A stretch of 11,315 nucleotides of DNA, taken from contig CACZOT010000220.1 in NCBI GenBank assembly GCA_902782795.1, positions 1 through 11,315 of the forward strand, given 5' to 3'. Below are positions 1-6,451 of this stretch, one piece after another. The position numbers were made by a program, and so were the translations under genes. The stretch comes from an uncultured Eubacteriales bacterium (GTDB lineage: Bacteria; Bacillota; Clostridia; Christensenellales; Aristaeellaceae). Under the pieces are notes generated by a model. That model worked only from the letters and a program-made list of their open reading frames with translations, ran no database searches and was not told the origin of the DNA. Position 1 is the stretch's first letter; each line of letters starts with the position of its first letter.

Positions 1-2
1 AA

Positions 3-1133
3 GAGGAAGCTATCGACACGTCCAAAAAGGTAAAGATCGCTATTATCGGCACCGGCTGGATCGCCGAGAGCCACATCGCTAGCTACATCAACTGCCCCGA
101 CGTCGAGGTCGTCGCCGCCGCGGATCTCATCCCCGGCAAGGCGGAAGCCTTCATGAAGCGCTTCGGCGTGGAGAACGTCCGCTTCTACCCGGACCACAAG
201 TCCCTGATCGACAATGAGAAGGACCTCGACGGCGTGAGCATCTGCACCTACAACACGCAGCACGCCAACGTCGCCATCTACGCGCTGGACCACGGCCTCA
301 ACGTCCTGCTCGAGAAGCCGCTGTGCGTCACCACTGAGGAAGCTATCGAGATCGTCAAGGCCGAGAAGCGCTCCGGCAAGATCCTCACCATCGGCTTCCA
401 GCCCCGCGGCGACGAGAACATGAAGATGATCAAGAAGATCGTCGATTCCGGCGTCCTCGGCGAGATCTACTACATCCAGACCGGCGGCGGCCGCCGTCGC
501 GGCATCCCGAACAGCACCTTCATCGAAAAGTCCACCGGCGGTATCGGCGCCCTGGGCGATATCGGCTGCTACAGCCTGGATATGGTCCTCAACGCCATCG
601 GCTATCCGAAGCCCCTGACCGTTTCCGGCTACAAGTCCGATTTCTTCGGCACCAATCCGGAATACGCCACGCCGGACCGCTTCCACACCGCAGAGGAGAA
701 CGCCAAGCGCTTCAGCGTCGATGATTTCGCCGCCGCATTCATCCGCCTGGAGGGCGGTATCATCCTGGACTTCCGTATCTCCTGGGCCATGCATCTGGAC
801 ACCCCCGGTGATACCGTCATCCTCGGCAAGAAGGGCGCCCTGCGCATCCCCTCCACCGAGTGCTGGAACGGCACCGTCGGCGGCCCGATGACCCTCTATT
901 ACGACCTGGCCGGCGAGCGCATGCAGGCCACCATCCCGATCCTCGAGGCCAAGGGCAAGGGCGGTCTGTTCGACAAGAAGATCCGCTCCTTCGTCGACGC
1001 CATCAAGTATAATCTCCCGGCGCCGGTCCCGACCAGCCAGATCTTCTACAACCAGGCCATTATCGACGGTATCTGCAAGAGCGCCGAGCTCGGCCGCGAG
1101 ATCGAGCTGGATCTCCCCAAGGATCTGTTCTAA
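3..1133 (+). CDS. Gfo/Idh/MocA-family NAD(P)-dependent oxidoreductase, 5' partial
   Basis: This is a probable sugar, polyol or related dehydrogenase using NAD(P). The reading frame is open from position 3, with 376 codons visible before TAA. Counting from that codon, the Rossmann dinucleotide motif GTGWIA is at about residues 16-21, so the ATG at 153 is internal and a start there would delete the cofactor site. The true start lies just left of the window. The family EKP motif is at 104-106, and GDIGCY (Asp186, Tyr190) opens the C-terminal substrate domain; Asp-x3-Tyr resembles the glucose-fructose oxidoreductase arrangement more than the Asp-x3-His of inositol dehydrogenase. A basic GRRRGIP stretch precedes it. 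A second family member follows 87 nt downstream, so the two may act in one catabolic route. The substrate cannot be named. Lysine codons are almost all AAG, suggesting strong expression. The family call is secure; the function is not. Confidence 0.9.
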   Translation, partial: EEAIDTSKKVKIAIIGTGWIAESHIASYINCPDVEVVAAADLIPGKAEAFMKRFGVENVRFYPDHKSLIDNEKDLDGVSICTYNTQHANVAIYALDHGLNVLLEKPLCVTTEEAIEIVKAEKRSGKILTIGFQPRGDENMKMIKKIVDSGVLGEIYYIQTGGGRRRGIPNSTFIEKSTGGIGALGDIGCYSLDMVLNAIGYPKPLTVSGYKSDFFGTNPEYATPDRFHTAEENAKRFSVDDFAAAFIRLEGGIILDFRISWAMHLDTPGDTVILGKKGALRIPSTECWNGTVGGPMTLYYDLAGERMQATIPILEAKGKGGLFDKKIRSFVDAIKYNLPAPVPTSQIFYNQAIIDGICKSAELGREIELDLPKDLF

Positions 1134-1151
1134 TATCCGGTCTTCTCGTTT

Positions 1152-1179
1152 CCCGGAGCGGCCTTGCGGCCGCTCCGGG
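1152..1179 (+). terminator. Perfect 12-bp GC-rich hairpin between the two oxidoreductase genes
   Basis: CCCGGAGCGGCC at 1152-1163 pairs perfectly with 1168-1179 around a TTGC loop, 18 nt after the stop of the first oxidoreductase. The downstream bases are CCTTACAAAT, so there is no proper T-tract. It may be a weak terminator or a processing and stabilising element that sets different mRNA levels for the two genes. The pairing is seen directly; the role is inferred. Confidence 0.45.
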
Positions 1180-1220
1180 CCTTACAAATCGGTCATAACA
1201 GAAAGGATGGGACAGGTATC

Positions 1221-2243
1221 ATGAGCAAGTTTCGCGTAGGTCTTATCGGTTGCGGCGGCCGCATGACGGGCGCCCACATGAAGGCGTTCGAGCGTATGGA
1301 CGACGTCGAAGTCGTCGCCATCGCCGAGCCGGTCGAGGAGCGTCGCCTTGCCGCGCAGAAAAAGTATTCCCTGCCGGACGAGCGCTGCTACAAGGACCAC
1401 AAGGAGTTCTACGCCAAGGAAAACAAGAGCACCCTGGACGCCATCTTTATCGCCATCGAACCCACCGCGCATGATCGCATGACCGAGCTGTGCGCCGTGG
1501 AGATGGGCATCCCCTTCCTGGTGGAGAAGCCCATGGCCTTGGATATCGACTTGGCCAAGGAGATCGCGGAGAAGGTCGAGGCCAAGGGCCTGATCACCGC
1601 CGTCGGCTTCCAGGACCGCTATCTGGACCTCATGGACCTCATCAAGGCCGAGCTGCCCAAGCATAAGGCCGGCGGCCTCGTCTGGGGCGCCTGGATCGGC
1701 GGCATCCCCGGCGTGTGGTGGTGGCAGAAGAAGTCCACCTGCGGCGGCCAGCTGCTCGAGCAGAACATCCACATCCTGGACGGCCTGCGCTGGCTCTACG
1801 GCGAGCCGCTGAGCGTGTATGCCACCAATACCACCGGCATGGTCAAGGCCGGCGAGGACGCCAGCCCCGAGTACGACACCGATGACCATTCCACCGTCGT
1901 GTTCCGTTTCCCGAACCATGTCACCGCCACGCTCGTCAGCGGCGATTACATCCAGAACCGCTTTGATTCCAAGCTCAGCGGCTTGGTCATCTCTCTGAGC
2001 GACATGGTGATCGAGTACCACCTGCGCAACAACGTGCTCTTCAAGAGCGCCAAGGAGATCCGCGACGTGTACCGCAACGAGGATCAGACCTACACCCTCG
2101 ATCGCGCCTTCATCGACGCCATCAAGACGAACAATCCCGCTCTCGTGCGCAGCCCCTATCAGGATGCTTACAAGAGCCTCAAGCTCGCCTTCGATTGCAA
2201 CAAGTCCATGGAGACCGGCGAAGTCATCTACTACGACAGGTAA
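1221..2243 (+). CDS. Gfo/Idh/MocA-family oxidoreductase (second paralogue)
   Basis: This 340-residue NAD(P)-dependent dehydrogenase-like protein has the two-domain family architecture. The Rossmann motif GLIGCGGRM is at residues 7-15, EKP at 102-104, and a C-terminal domain begins near GGQLLEQNIHILD. In EQNIH (180-184) a Glu and a His stand four residues apart, where several family members have Asp-x3-His; I believe the EQxxH type is a known subfamily. The start at 1221 is chosen because AGGATGG lies about 10 nt upstream and the Rossmann motif follows directly. An earlier in-frame start at 1164 would sit inside the upstream hairpin. A WWW cluster at 166-168 precedes the active-site region. 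Length is normal for the family. It lies 87 nt after another family member and ends at a strong terminator. Lysine codons are almost all AAG, as in its neighbour. The substrate is unknown. Confidence 0.9.
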   Translation: MSKFRVGLIGCGGRMTGAHMKAFERMDDVEVVAIAEPVEERRLAAQKKYSLPDERCYKDHKEFYAKENKSTLDAIFIAIEPTAHDRMTELCAVEMGIPFLVEKPMALDIDLAKEIAEKVEAKGLITAVGFQDRYLDLMDLIKAELPKHKAGGLVWGAWIGGIPGVWWWQKKSTCGGQLLEQNIHILDGLRWLYGEPLSVYATNTTGMVKAGEDASPEYDTDDHSTVVFRFPNHVTATLVSGDYIQNRFDSKLSGLVISLSDMVIEYHLRNNVLFKSAKEIRDVYRNEDQTYTLDRAFIDAIKTNNPALVRSPYQDAYKSLKLAFDCNKSMETGEVIYYDR

Positions 2244-2256
2244 TCTCCTAAAAGGA

Positions 2257-2290
2257 AAAAGCGCCGCGGCCTCTACGCCGCGGCGCTTTT
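2257..2290. terminator. Bidirectional rho-independent terminator
   Basis: A 14-bp perfect stem (AAAAGCGCCGCGGC at 2257-2270 with its complement at 2277-2290) closes a 6-nt loop. On the plus strand it ends in TTTT, 13 nt after the oxidoreductase stop. On the minus strand the stem runs into TTTTTCC, 8 nt after the glycosyltransferase stop. The position between two convergent genes and the U-tract on each side fit a terminator serving both. Confidence 0.85.
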
Positions 2291-2297
2291 CTATGCC

Positions 2298-3233
2298 TCA
2301 TCGGAAAGAACACATGGATACGAGATCGGCCGCGAGCCCCTTGACCGAACGGCACCCCTCGCCCTCCCGCCAGGCCCGCGCCAGAAGCAGGGGAGAGCGC
2401 TTTTCCAGGGCCTGCACGCGCAGATTCACATAAGCGCGGTATTGGCGCAGGGCCTCCCCGGCAGATGGAGAAAAGACCTCCGAGCGGGCGATCTGCGCAT
2501 CCAGCCAGGAGCGGCTCGTGCGCAATTCGCGCAGCTTGAAATCACGGCGCAGATAGCTCGAGGCTCGGTGTTCCTCGCCGCCGGAATTGTCTCCATGCCG
2601 CCGATGACAGGCCAAAGGCGCGTCCAGAAACGCCATGGCCCCGCGTGAAGCGGCAAGCAAAGCGAGGACACGATCATGTGGCGCGTCGATCTGAACGGCG
2701 TCCATACGTACCTCGTTCCAGAAACGCGCGGTCATGGCCATGCACATGCCCGGCCAGCGAAAGCCCGTCACCACTTCTCGCTCGGAAACGCGTCGAACGG
2801 CGCCGGTCCCCGGGGAATCCGGATAGCGTGCACTGGTAAACGACCTGCCCTCGCCGTCGATGAGCGTATGCCCGCAGGCGAGAAGGCTGATCGACGGGTC
2901 CGCGAGAAAGGTGTCCCGCATGCGCTCGATCTTCTCTGGTTTCCAGAGATCGTCCTGATCGCACAGAAAGACGAGATCTGCCCGGCAGAGCGTAACTGCG
3001 CGGTAGAAATTCTGCGCATACCCAAGCTTTTTGCCATTCTGGGCGAAATGGATGCGTTCCCCGAGAGGATGCTTCTGGGCGTAGGCACAGACGAACTCCG
3101 CGGAACCATCCATGGAGCCGTCATCGCATACGACGATCTGGTCCGGAGCGACGGTCTGCGCGAGCAGGGAATCAAGCTGTCGCTCGACGTATTCCCGCCC
3201 GTTGTAAAGCGCCATGGCCACCGCGATCCGCAT
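2298..3233 (-). CDS. Family 2 glycosyltransferase (GT-A fold)
   Basis: This 311-residue protein transfers a sugar from a nucleotide-sugar donor, probably to a cell-surface glycan. The GT2 hallmarks are in order: N-terminal strand and ALYNGREY (residues 8-15), VVCDDGSMDGS (34-44) with the first Asp pair for the nucleotide, FLCDQDDLW (89-97) with the metal-binding DxD-type site, then an HDRVLAL segment and a CHRRHGDN segment typical of rhamnosyltransferase-like GT2 proteins. No membrane segment is evident, so it is likely cytoplasmic or peripherally bound. The ATG at 3233 follows an AAGGGG Shine-Dalgarno sequence (in 3243-3250 on the minus strand). It lies 75 nt downstream of murC on the same strand and ends at the shared terminator. 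Donor and acceptor cannot be told. It stands alone, without other polysaccharide genes in view. Confidence 0.87.
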   Translation of the reverse strand: MRIAVAMALYNGREYVERQLDSLLAQTVAPDQIVVCDDGSMDGSAEFVCAYAQKHPLGERIHFAQNGKKLGYAQNFYRAVTLCRADLVFLCDQDDLWKPEKIERMRDTFLADPSISLLACGHTLIDGEGRSFTSARYPDSPGTGAVRRVSEREVVTGFRWPGMCMAMTARFWNEVRMDAVQIDAPHDRVLALLAASRGAMAFLDAPLACHRRHGDNSGGEEHRASSYLRRDFKLRELRTSRSWLDAQIARSEVFSPSAGEALRQYRAYVNLRVQALEKRSPLLLARAWREGEGCRSVKGLAADLVSMCSFR

Positions 3234-3270
3234 CTCATCCCACCCCTTCTATAAAAAGACTATGGTTTGT

Positions 3271-3298
3271 TTTATACAATATCAGATAAACAGACCAA
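3271..3298 (-). promoter_or_regulatory. Possible promoter of the glycosyltransferase gene
   Basis: On the minus strand TATAAA (3276-3271) matches five of six -10 bases. TTGGTC (3298-3293) could be a poor -35 with a 16-nt spacer. It lies in the AT-rich 75-nt gap after murC. The weak -35 and its overlap with a small inverted repeat keep confidence low. Confidence 0.3.
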
Positions 3299-3304
3299 AG
3301 TCTG
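3291..3304 (-). terminator. Short inverted repeat just after murC
   Basis: CAGAC and GTCTG form a 5-bp stem around a 4-nt loop only 4 nt past the murC stop. On the minus strand it is followed by TTTATC. It may act as a weak terminator or attenuator between murC and the glycosyltransferase, but the stem is short and could be chance. Confidence 0.25.
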
Positions 3305-3308
3305 CAAG

Positions 3309-4709
3309 CTACATTTCGCTGCTATCCCCGTGCTTTGCGATTTGCTCGTTGAGCAGATCGATGTTTCCGCAACCCATGGTGATCACAACGTCGCCCTGCT
3401 TCCAGTGACCGCGCAGGAAGGCCTCCGCGTCGTCGAAGGAGGGGGCCCAATCGGCGCGAACGCCCCTTTTGCGCAGATCGCGCACGAGCATGCCACTGTT
3501 CAGCGTCGGATCGGGCTTTTCGCGCGCGCACATGATATCTGTGATGAGCACGCGGTCCGCCTCGGAGAAGACCTCCAGGAACTCGCTGTACAGCGTGCGC
3601 GTGCGGGCGTAGGTGTGCGGCTGCCAGACAGCCCAGAGAGTCTCGTGCGGCTGCTGAGAGGCGTTATGGACGGCGTTGCGGATCTCCGCGGGCGCGTGGC
3701 TGTAATCTGTGTACAGCCGCACGCCGTCGGTGACGCCGGTCAGCTCGAAGCGACGCTTGGGGTTTTCGAAGCGCCCCAATGTCGCGGAGACACTGCTCAT
3801 GGGCACCTGGCAGATATCCGCCACCGCGATGGCCGCCAAGGCGTTTAGCACGCTGTGCGCACCGGGGATGCGCAATTCCACCTCGGCGATGGGGTGGCCG
3901 AAAAGCGTTGCGGTAAAGCTGGCGCAGCCGGTCTCGTCGTAGGAGATCTGCTCGGCAGTGACCTCGTTGAAGGGCTGGAGACCATAGCTGCGCGTCCGGC
4001 GCGAGCAATTCTCCATGACGCGGCGCACGCGCTCGTCGTCGCCGCAGCCGACTACCCAGCCTCCGGAAATGGTCTGCCCGGCGAAGGTGGCGAAGGCTTC
4101 TTCGATGTGTTCGATGTCGCCGTAGGTGTCCAGGTGGTCCTCGTCGATGTTGAGGATCACGGCGACGCGCGGGTAGAGCTTGAGGAAGCTGCGCGCGTAT
4201 TCGCAGGCTTCGACGATGCAAAAATCACCCTTGCCCAGACGGGTGGAGCCGCCGAACGCCGCCAGCTCGCCGCCGATATGCACGGTCGGGTCCAGCCCGG
4301 CTTCCATGAAGATCTGCGAGATCATGGAAGTGGTGGTGGTCTTGCCGTGCGTGCCGCTGACGCAGATCGGCGCGGGGAAGGAGGAGGCGACAAGTCCCAG
4401 GAGCTCGCTGCGCTCCAGCATGGGAAGTCCGAGTTCCGCCGCCTCGGAGCGTTCGGGATTGTCCTCGGGGATGGCAGCCGTGTAGACCACCACGTCCGCG
4501 CCGACGACCTGCCCGCGCTTCTGGCCGATGAATACACGGATGCCTTCGGCCTCCAATGCCTCAGTTTTGTGGGACGCGGTCGCGTCCGAACCCGTTACTG
4601 CCACGCCGATGGAGTGAAACAGCTTCGCCAAGCCGGACATGGAACTCCCGCCGATACCGATAAAGTGCATCCGCTTGGAACGGAACGCTTCCAGGGAAGA
4701 TGCCTGCAT
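3309..4709 (-). CDS. murC: UDP-N-acetylmuramate--L-alanine ligase
   Basis: MurC is the cytoplasmic, ATP-dependent ligase that adds L-alanine to UDP-MurNAc, the first amino acid of the peptidoglycan stem. With the ATG at 4709 it is 466 residues, normal for the family. Visible signatures are the N-terminal UDP-binding loop GIGGSSMSGLA (18-28), the P-loop GTHGKTTTT (119-127), the MurC-type EACEYARSFL, NIDEDHLD in the central domain, and DYSHAPAEI in the C-terminal domain, where most MurC proteins I recall have DYxHHPTEI. The start is chosen because GGAGGG (4725-4720) lies 10 nt upstream. An in-frame TTG at 4736 is only about 2 nt from the predicted transcription start and has no ribosome site. 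It is divergent from purR and has its own promoter. The glycosyltransferase follows on the same strand. Confidence 0.95.
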   Translation of the reverse strand: MQASSLEAFRSKRMHFIGIGGSSMSGLAKLFHSIGVAVTGSDATASHKTEALEAEGIRVFIGQKRGQVVGADVVVYTAAIPEDNPERSEAAELGLPMLERSELLGLVASSFPAPICVSGTHGKTTTTSMISQIFMEAGLDPTVHIGGELAAFGGSTRLGKGDFCIVEACEYARSFLKLYPRVAVILNIDEDHLDTYGDIEHIEEAFATFAGQTISGGWVVGCGDDERVRRVMENCSRRTRSYGLQPFNEVTAEQISYDETGCASFTATLFGHPIAEVELRIPGAHSVLNALAAIAVADICQVPMSSVSATLGRFENPKRRFELTGVTDGVRLYTDYSHAPAEIRNAVHNASQQPHETLWAVWQPHTYARTRTLYSEFLEVFSEADRVLITDIMCAREKPDPTLNSGMLVRDLRKRGVRADWAPSFDDAEAFLRGHWKQGDVVITMGCGNIDLLNEQIAKHGDSSEM

Positions 4710-4744
4710 AATCGCCAAACCCTCCACTATACTCAAGTACTGCC

Positions 4745-4773
4745 ATTATACGCCGCTTTGGGCGTTTCTGCAA
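4745..4773 (-). promoter_or_regulatory. murC promoter (sigma-A type)
   Basis: On the minus strand a perfect -10 TATAAT (4750-4745) is preceded by TTGCAG (4773-4768) with a 17-nt spacer. Transcription would start near 4738, giving a leader of about 28 nt to the ATG at 4709 that contains the GGAGGG ribosome site. The -35 matches only its TTG core. Confidence 0.65.
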
Positions 4774-4839
4774 CCAAGGAGAAGGCGGCGAACCCCAGGT
4801 TAATAGTTCGTAATTCAGGGAAAATTCTTTGTATAGCTA

Positions 4840-4868
4840 TAGAAATCGTTCGGGAAAAGTCGTATAAT
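4840..4868 (+). promoter_or_regulatory. purR promoter (sigma-A type)
   Basis: A perfect -10 TATAAT is at 4863-4868 and TAGAAA at 4840-4845 (four of six -35 bases) with a 17-nt spacer. The predicted start near 4875 leaves a leader of about 35 nt containing GGAGGGAG (4897-4904), which sits 5 nt before the purR ATG. Both halves of the promoter are covered by a PurBox-like inverted repeat. Confidence 0.6.
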
Positions 4869-4879
4869 AGCGAACGATT
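4844..4879. promoter_or_regulatory. Probable PurR operator: inverted PurBox pair
   Basis: AATCGTTCG (4844-4852) and CGAACGATT (4871-4879) form a perfect 9-bp inverted repeat separated by 18 nt. Each arm carries the CGAA core of the PurBox bound by Gram-positive PurR. The arms cover the -35/spacer region and the bases just after the -10 of the purR promoter, so binding should block RNA polymerase. Autoregulation of purR by PurR is known in Bacillus subtilis. The repeat is seen directly; its role is inferred. Confidence 0.6.
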
Positions 4880-4909
4880 GCGACGTGAAACAAAACGGAG
4901 GGAGACCCA

Positions 4910-5722
4910 ATGGAGAGAATCAAACGCGGCGAGCGACTTGCGGCGATGGCTCGCATCCTTACGGCGGCACCGAACCGCCTGCACACGCTGGGCGAATTCT
5001 GCGTGCTGTTCGATACGGCGAAATCTACCGTCAGCGAGGATATCGATATCCTGCGCGAGGCCTTCGCACGCTTCAACCTGGGTACGGTGCTGACTGTGGC
5101 CGGGGCTGCGGGCGGCGTGATGTACCGTTCGCTCGTGAGCCCGTCCAGCGCTGAGGATACCCTGGGAGAGCTGGCGCAGCGCCTCAGCGAGCCGGGCAGG
5201 CTGCTTCCTGGCGGCTTCCTCTATACGGCGGACGTGTGCTCCCATCCGGATACCGCGGGCCGCATCGGCGAAATCATGGCCTCCATGTACTGCGCGGAAT
5301 CTCCGGATTTTGTGCTCACTATGGAGACGAGCGGCATACCGATCGCGCTGATGACCGCGCGCGCTCTGGACGTGCCGCTGGTCATCGCCCGGCGTGACAG
5401 CCGCGCCTATGAGGGCCCGGCCGTGAAGATCAATTACGTGGCGGGCGGCGACCGCATCGAGACCATGACCTTGGCCCGCAAGGCCGTGCGTCCCGGCAAG
5501 CGTGCCCTGATCATCGACGATTTCACCAAGGGCGGCGGGACGCTGCGCGGCATGGCGGAAATGATGAACGAATTCGACGCGCCCGTGGTCGGCATCGGCG
5601 TGATGATCGCCACCGCTGAACCCGCGCGTAAGCGTGTAGACGGTATTCGCGCCCTCCTCACCCTGGAGAGCACGGACGCCGAGAGCGGCACCGCCGTGGT
5701 ACGGCCCATGCCGCTGTTCTAA
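4910..5722 (+). CDS. purR: Purine operon repressor PurR (Gram-positive type)
   Basis: PurR represses purine synthesis and transport genes in Bacillota by binding PurBoxes; PRPP relieves repression, and ppGpp is reported to favour it. The 270-residue protein has an N-terminal winged helix domain, with the recognition segment around AKSTVSEDIDIL (37-48), and a C-terminal type I phosphoribosyltransferase fold. RRDSRAYEG (161-169) and the PRPP-binding signature ALIIDDFTKGGGT (199-211) match the B. subtilis protein as I remember it. It is unrelated to the LacI-type PurR of E. coli. GGAGGGAG lies 5 nt before the ATG. The promoter contains an inverted PurBox-like repeat, so it probably controls itself. 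It is divergent from murC, and pth follows after 127 nt. Confidence 0.95.
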   Translation: MERIKRGERLAAMARILTAAPNRLHTLGEFCVLFDTAKSTVSEDIDILREAFARFNLGTVLTVAGAAGGVMYRSLVSPSSAEDTLGELAQRLSEPGRLLPGGFLYTADVCSHPDTAGRIGEIMASMYCAESPDFVLTMETSGIPIALMTARALDVPLVIARRDSRAYEGPAVKINYVAGGDRIETMTLARKAVRPGKRALIIDDFTKGGGTLRGMAEMMNEFDAPVVGIGVMIATAEPARKRVDGIRALLTLESTDAESGTAVVRPMPLF

Positions 5723-5753
5723 GCAGGAAACGGTTGCTTCGGATACAAAAGCC

Positions 5754-5774
5754 GCCGCGCTGAACGAGCGCGGC
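5754..5774 (+). other. GC-rich hairpin downstream of purR
   Basis: GCCGCGC (5754-5760) pairs with GCGCGGC (5768-5774) around a 7-nt loop, 31 nt after the purR stop. No T-tract follows. It is the first of two consecutive hairpins in the 127-nt gap before pth and may slow or protect the purR transcript end. Confidence 0.35.
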
Positions 5775-5780
5775 CGCCCG

Positions 5781-5810
5781 CGGAAAGCCCCCTCGAACGG
5801 GAGCTTTCCG
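5781..5810 (+). terminator. Hairpin between purR and pth, possible weak terminator
   Basis: CGGAAAGC (5781-5788) pairs with GCTTTCCG (5803-5810). After one C/A mismatch, CCC (5790-5792) pairs with GGG (5799-5801), leaving a 6-nt loop. The nearest T-run (TTTT at 5821) is 10 nt downstream, so this is not a standard intrinsic terminator. I saw no good promoter between here and pth, so some readthrough from purR is likely. Confidence 0.4.
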
Positions 5811-5849
5811 CATCACTGCGTTTTGGATTTATCCGGGAGGGATCGGAAA

Positions 5850-6440
5850 ATGATCGTGATCGTCGGCCTGGGGAACCCCGGGAGCGAATACAGCCACACG
5901 CGCCACAACGTCGGCTGGGATATCGTGGATGTGCTCTCGCAGCGCAACCACATCCCTCTGGCGCGAAAAAAGTGCAAAAGCATCGTGGGAGAGGGAATGA
6001 TCGCCGGGAAGAAGGTCGTGCTGGCGCAGCCGCAGACCTTTATGAACCTCTCCGGCGAGGCCGTCGTGCAGCTTCGGGAGTGGTACAAGCCCGAGGAGGG
6101 GAATCTCCTCATCTGCTATGACGATTGCGACCTTTCCGAAGGCGTACTGCGCTTCCGCGAAAAGGGCAGCGCCGGCACGCACAATGGCATGCGCAATATC
6201 GTCGCCCTCACCGGGACCACAGAGATCGCCCGGCTGCGCTGCGGCATCGGCCGCCCGCCGGAAAGGTGGGATCTGAAGGACTGGGTCCTGTGCGGGTTCC
6301 GCACGCGCGAAGAGCGGGAAATGATGTTCGATAGCTACATGCGCGCGGGCGAGGCCATAGAAGCTTGGATCGCCGGCGGGCCAAAGGCGGCTCTGCGCAA
6401 GGTGGCCGAGGCGAACGCCCGCTTTGCCAAAAACGATTGA
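5850..6440 (+). CDS. pth: Peptidyl-tRNA hydrolase
   Basis: Pth is an essential cytoplasmic esterase that cleaves peptidyl-tRNA released from stalled ribosomes, recycling the tRNA. The 196-residue product has the usual bacterial length. GLGNPGSEYSHTRHN (6-20) holds the conserved Asn9 and the catalytic His19. QTFMNLSG follows in the middle, then YDDCDL with the conserved Asp, and GSAGTHNGMRNI, where many family members have GSAGGHNG. The ATG at 5850 is chosen because GGGAGGG (5835-5841) lies 8 nt upstream and the protein then begins directly with the first beta strand. An in-frame TTG at 5823 would place this ribosome site inside the gene. mfd starts 11 nt after the stop, so the two are almost certainly cotranscribed, as in other Bacillota. 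Confidence 0.96.
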   Translation: MIVIVGLGNPGSEYSHTRHNVGWDIVDVLSQRNHIPLARKKCKSIVGEGMIAGKKVVLAQPQTFMNLSGEAVVQLREWYKPEEGNLLICYDDCDLSEGVLRFREKGSAGTHNGMRNIVALTGTTEIARLRCGIGRPPERWDLKDWVLCGFRTREEREMMFDSYMRAGEAIEAWIAGGPKAALRKVAEANARFAKND

Positions 6441-6451
6441 CGGAGGGATCA

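Noticed and set aside
153..1133. Start of the first oxidoreductase at the ATG at 153
   Set aside because: The frame continues upstream to the window edge and the Rossmann GTGWIA motif is upstream of 153.
1182..2021. A 279-codon minus-strand open frame opposite the second oxidoreductase
   Set aside because: It is the antisense shadow of a conserved gene, with no family resemblance and no ribosome site noted.
3309..4736. TTG start of murC at 4736
   Set aside because: It lies about 2 nt after the predicted transcription start and has no ribosome site; the ATG at 4709 has GGAGGG at proper spacing.
3855..5093. A 412-codon plus-strand open frame opposite murC and into purR
   Set aside because: It crosses both promoters and two well-recognised genes and has no domain of its own.
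5721..5739. AAGCA/TGCTT inverted repeat at the purR stop
   Set aside because: Only 5 bp with a 9-nt loop and no T-tract; likely chance.
5823..6440. TTG start of pth at 5823
   Set aside because: It would place the GGGAGGG ribosome site inside the gene and add residues before the usual N-terminal strand.
6365..6451. Upstream in-frame start of mfd inside pth
   Set aside because: The 29 added residues are the shadow of the pth 3' end; the ATG at 6452 has a clear ribosome site.
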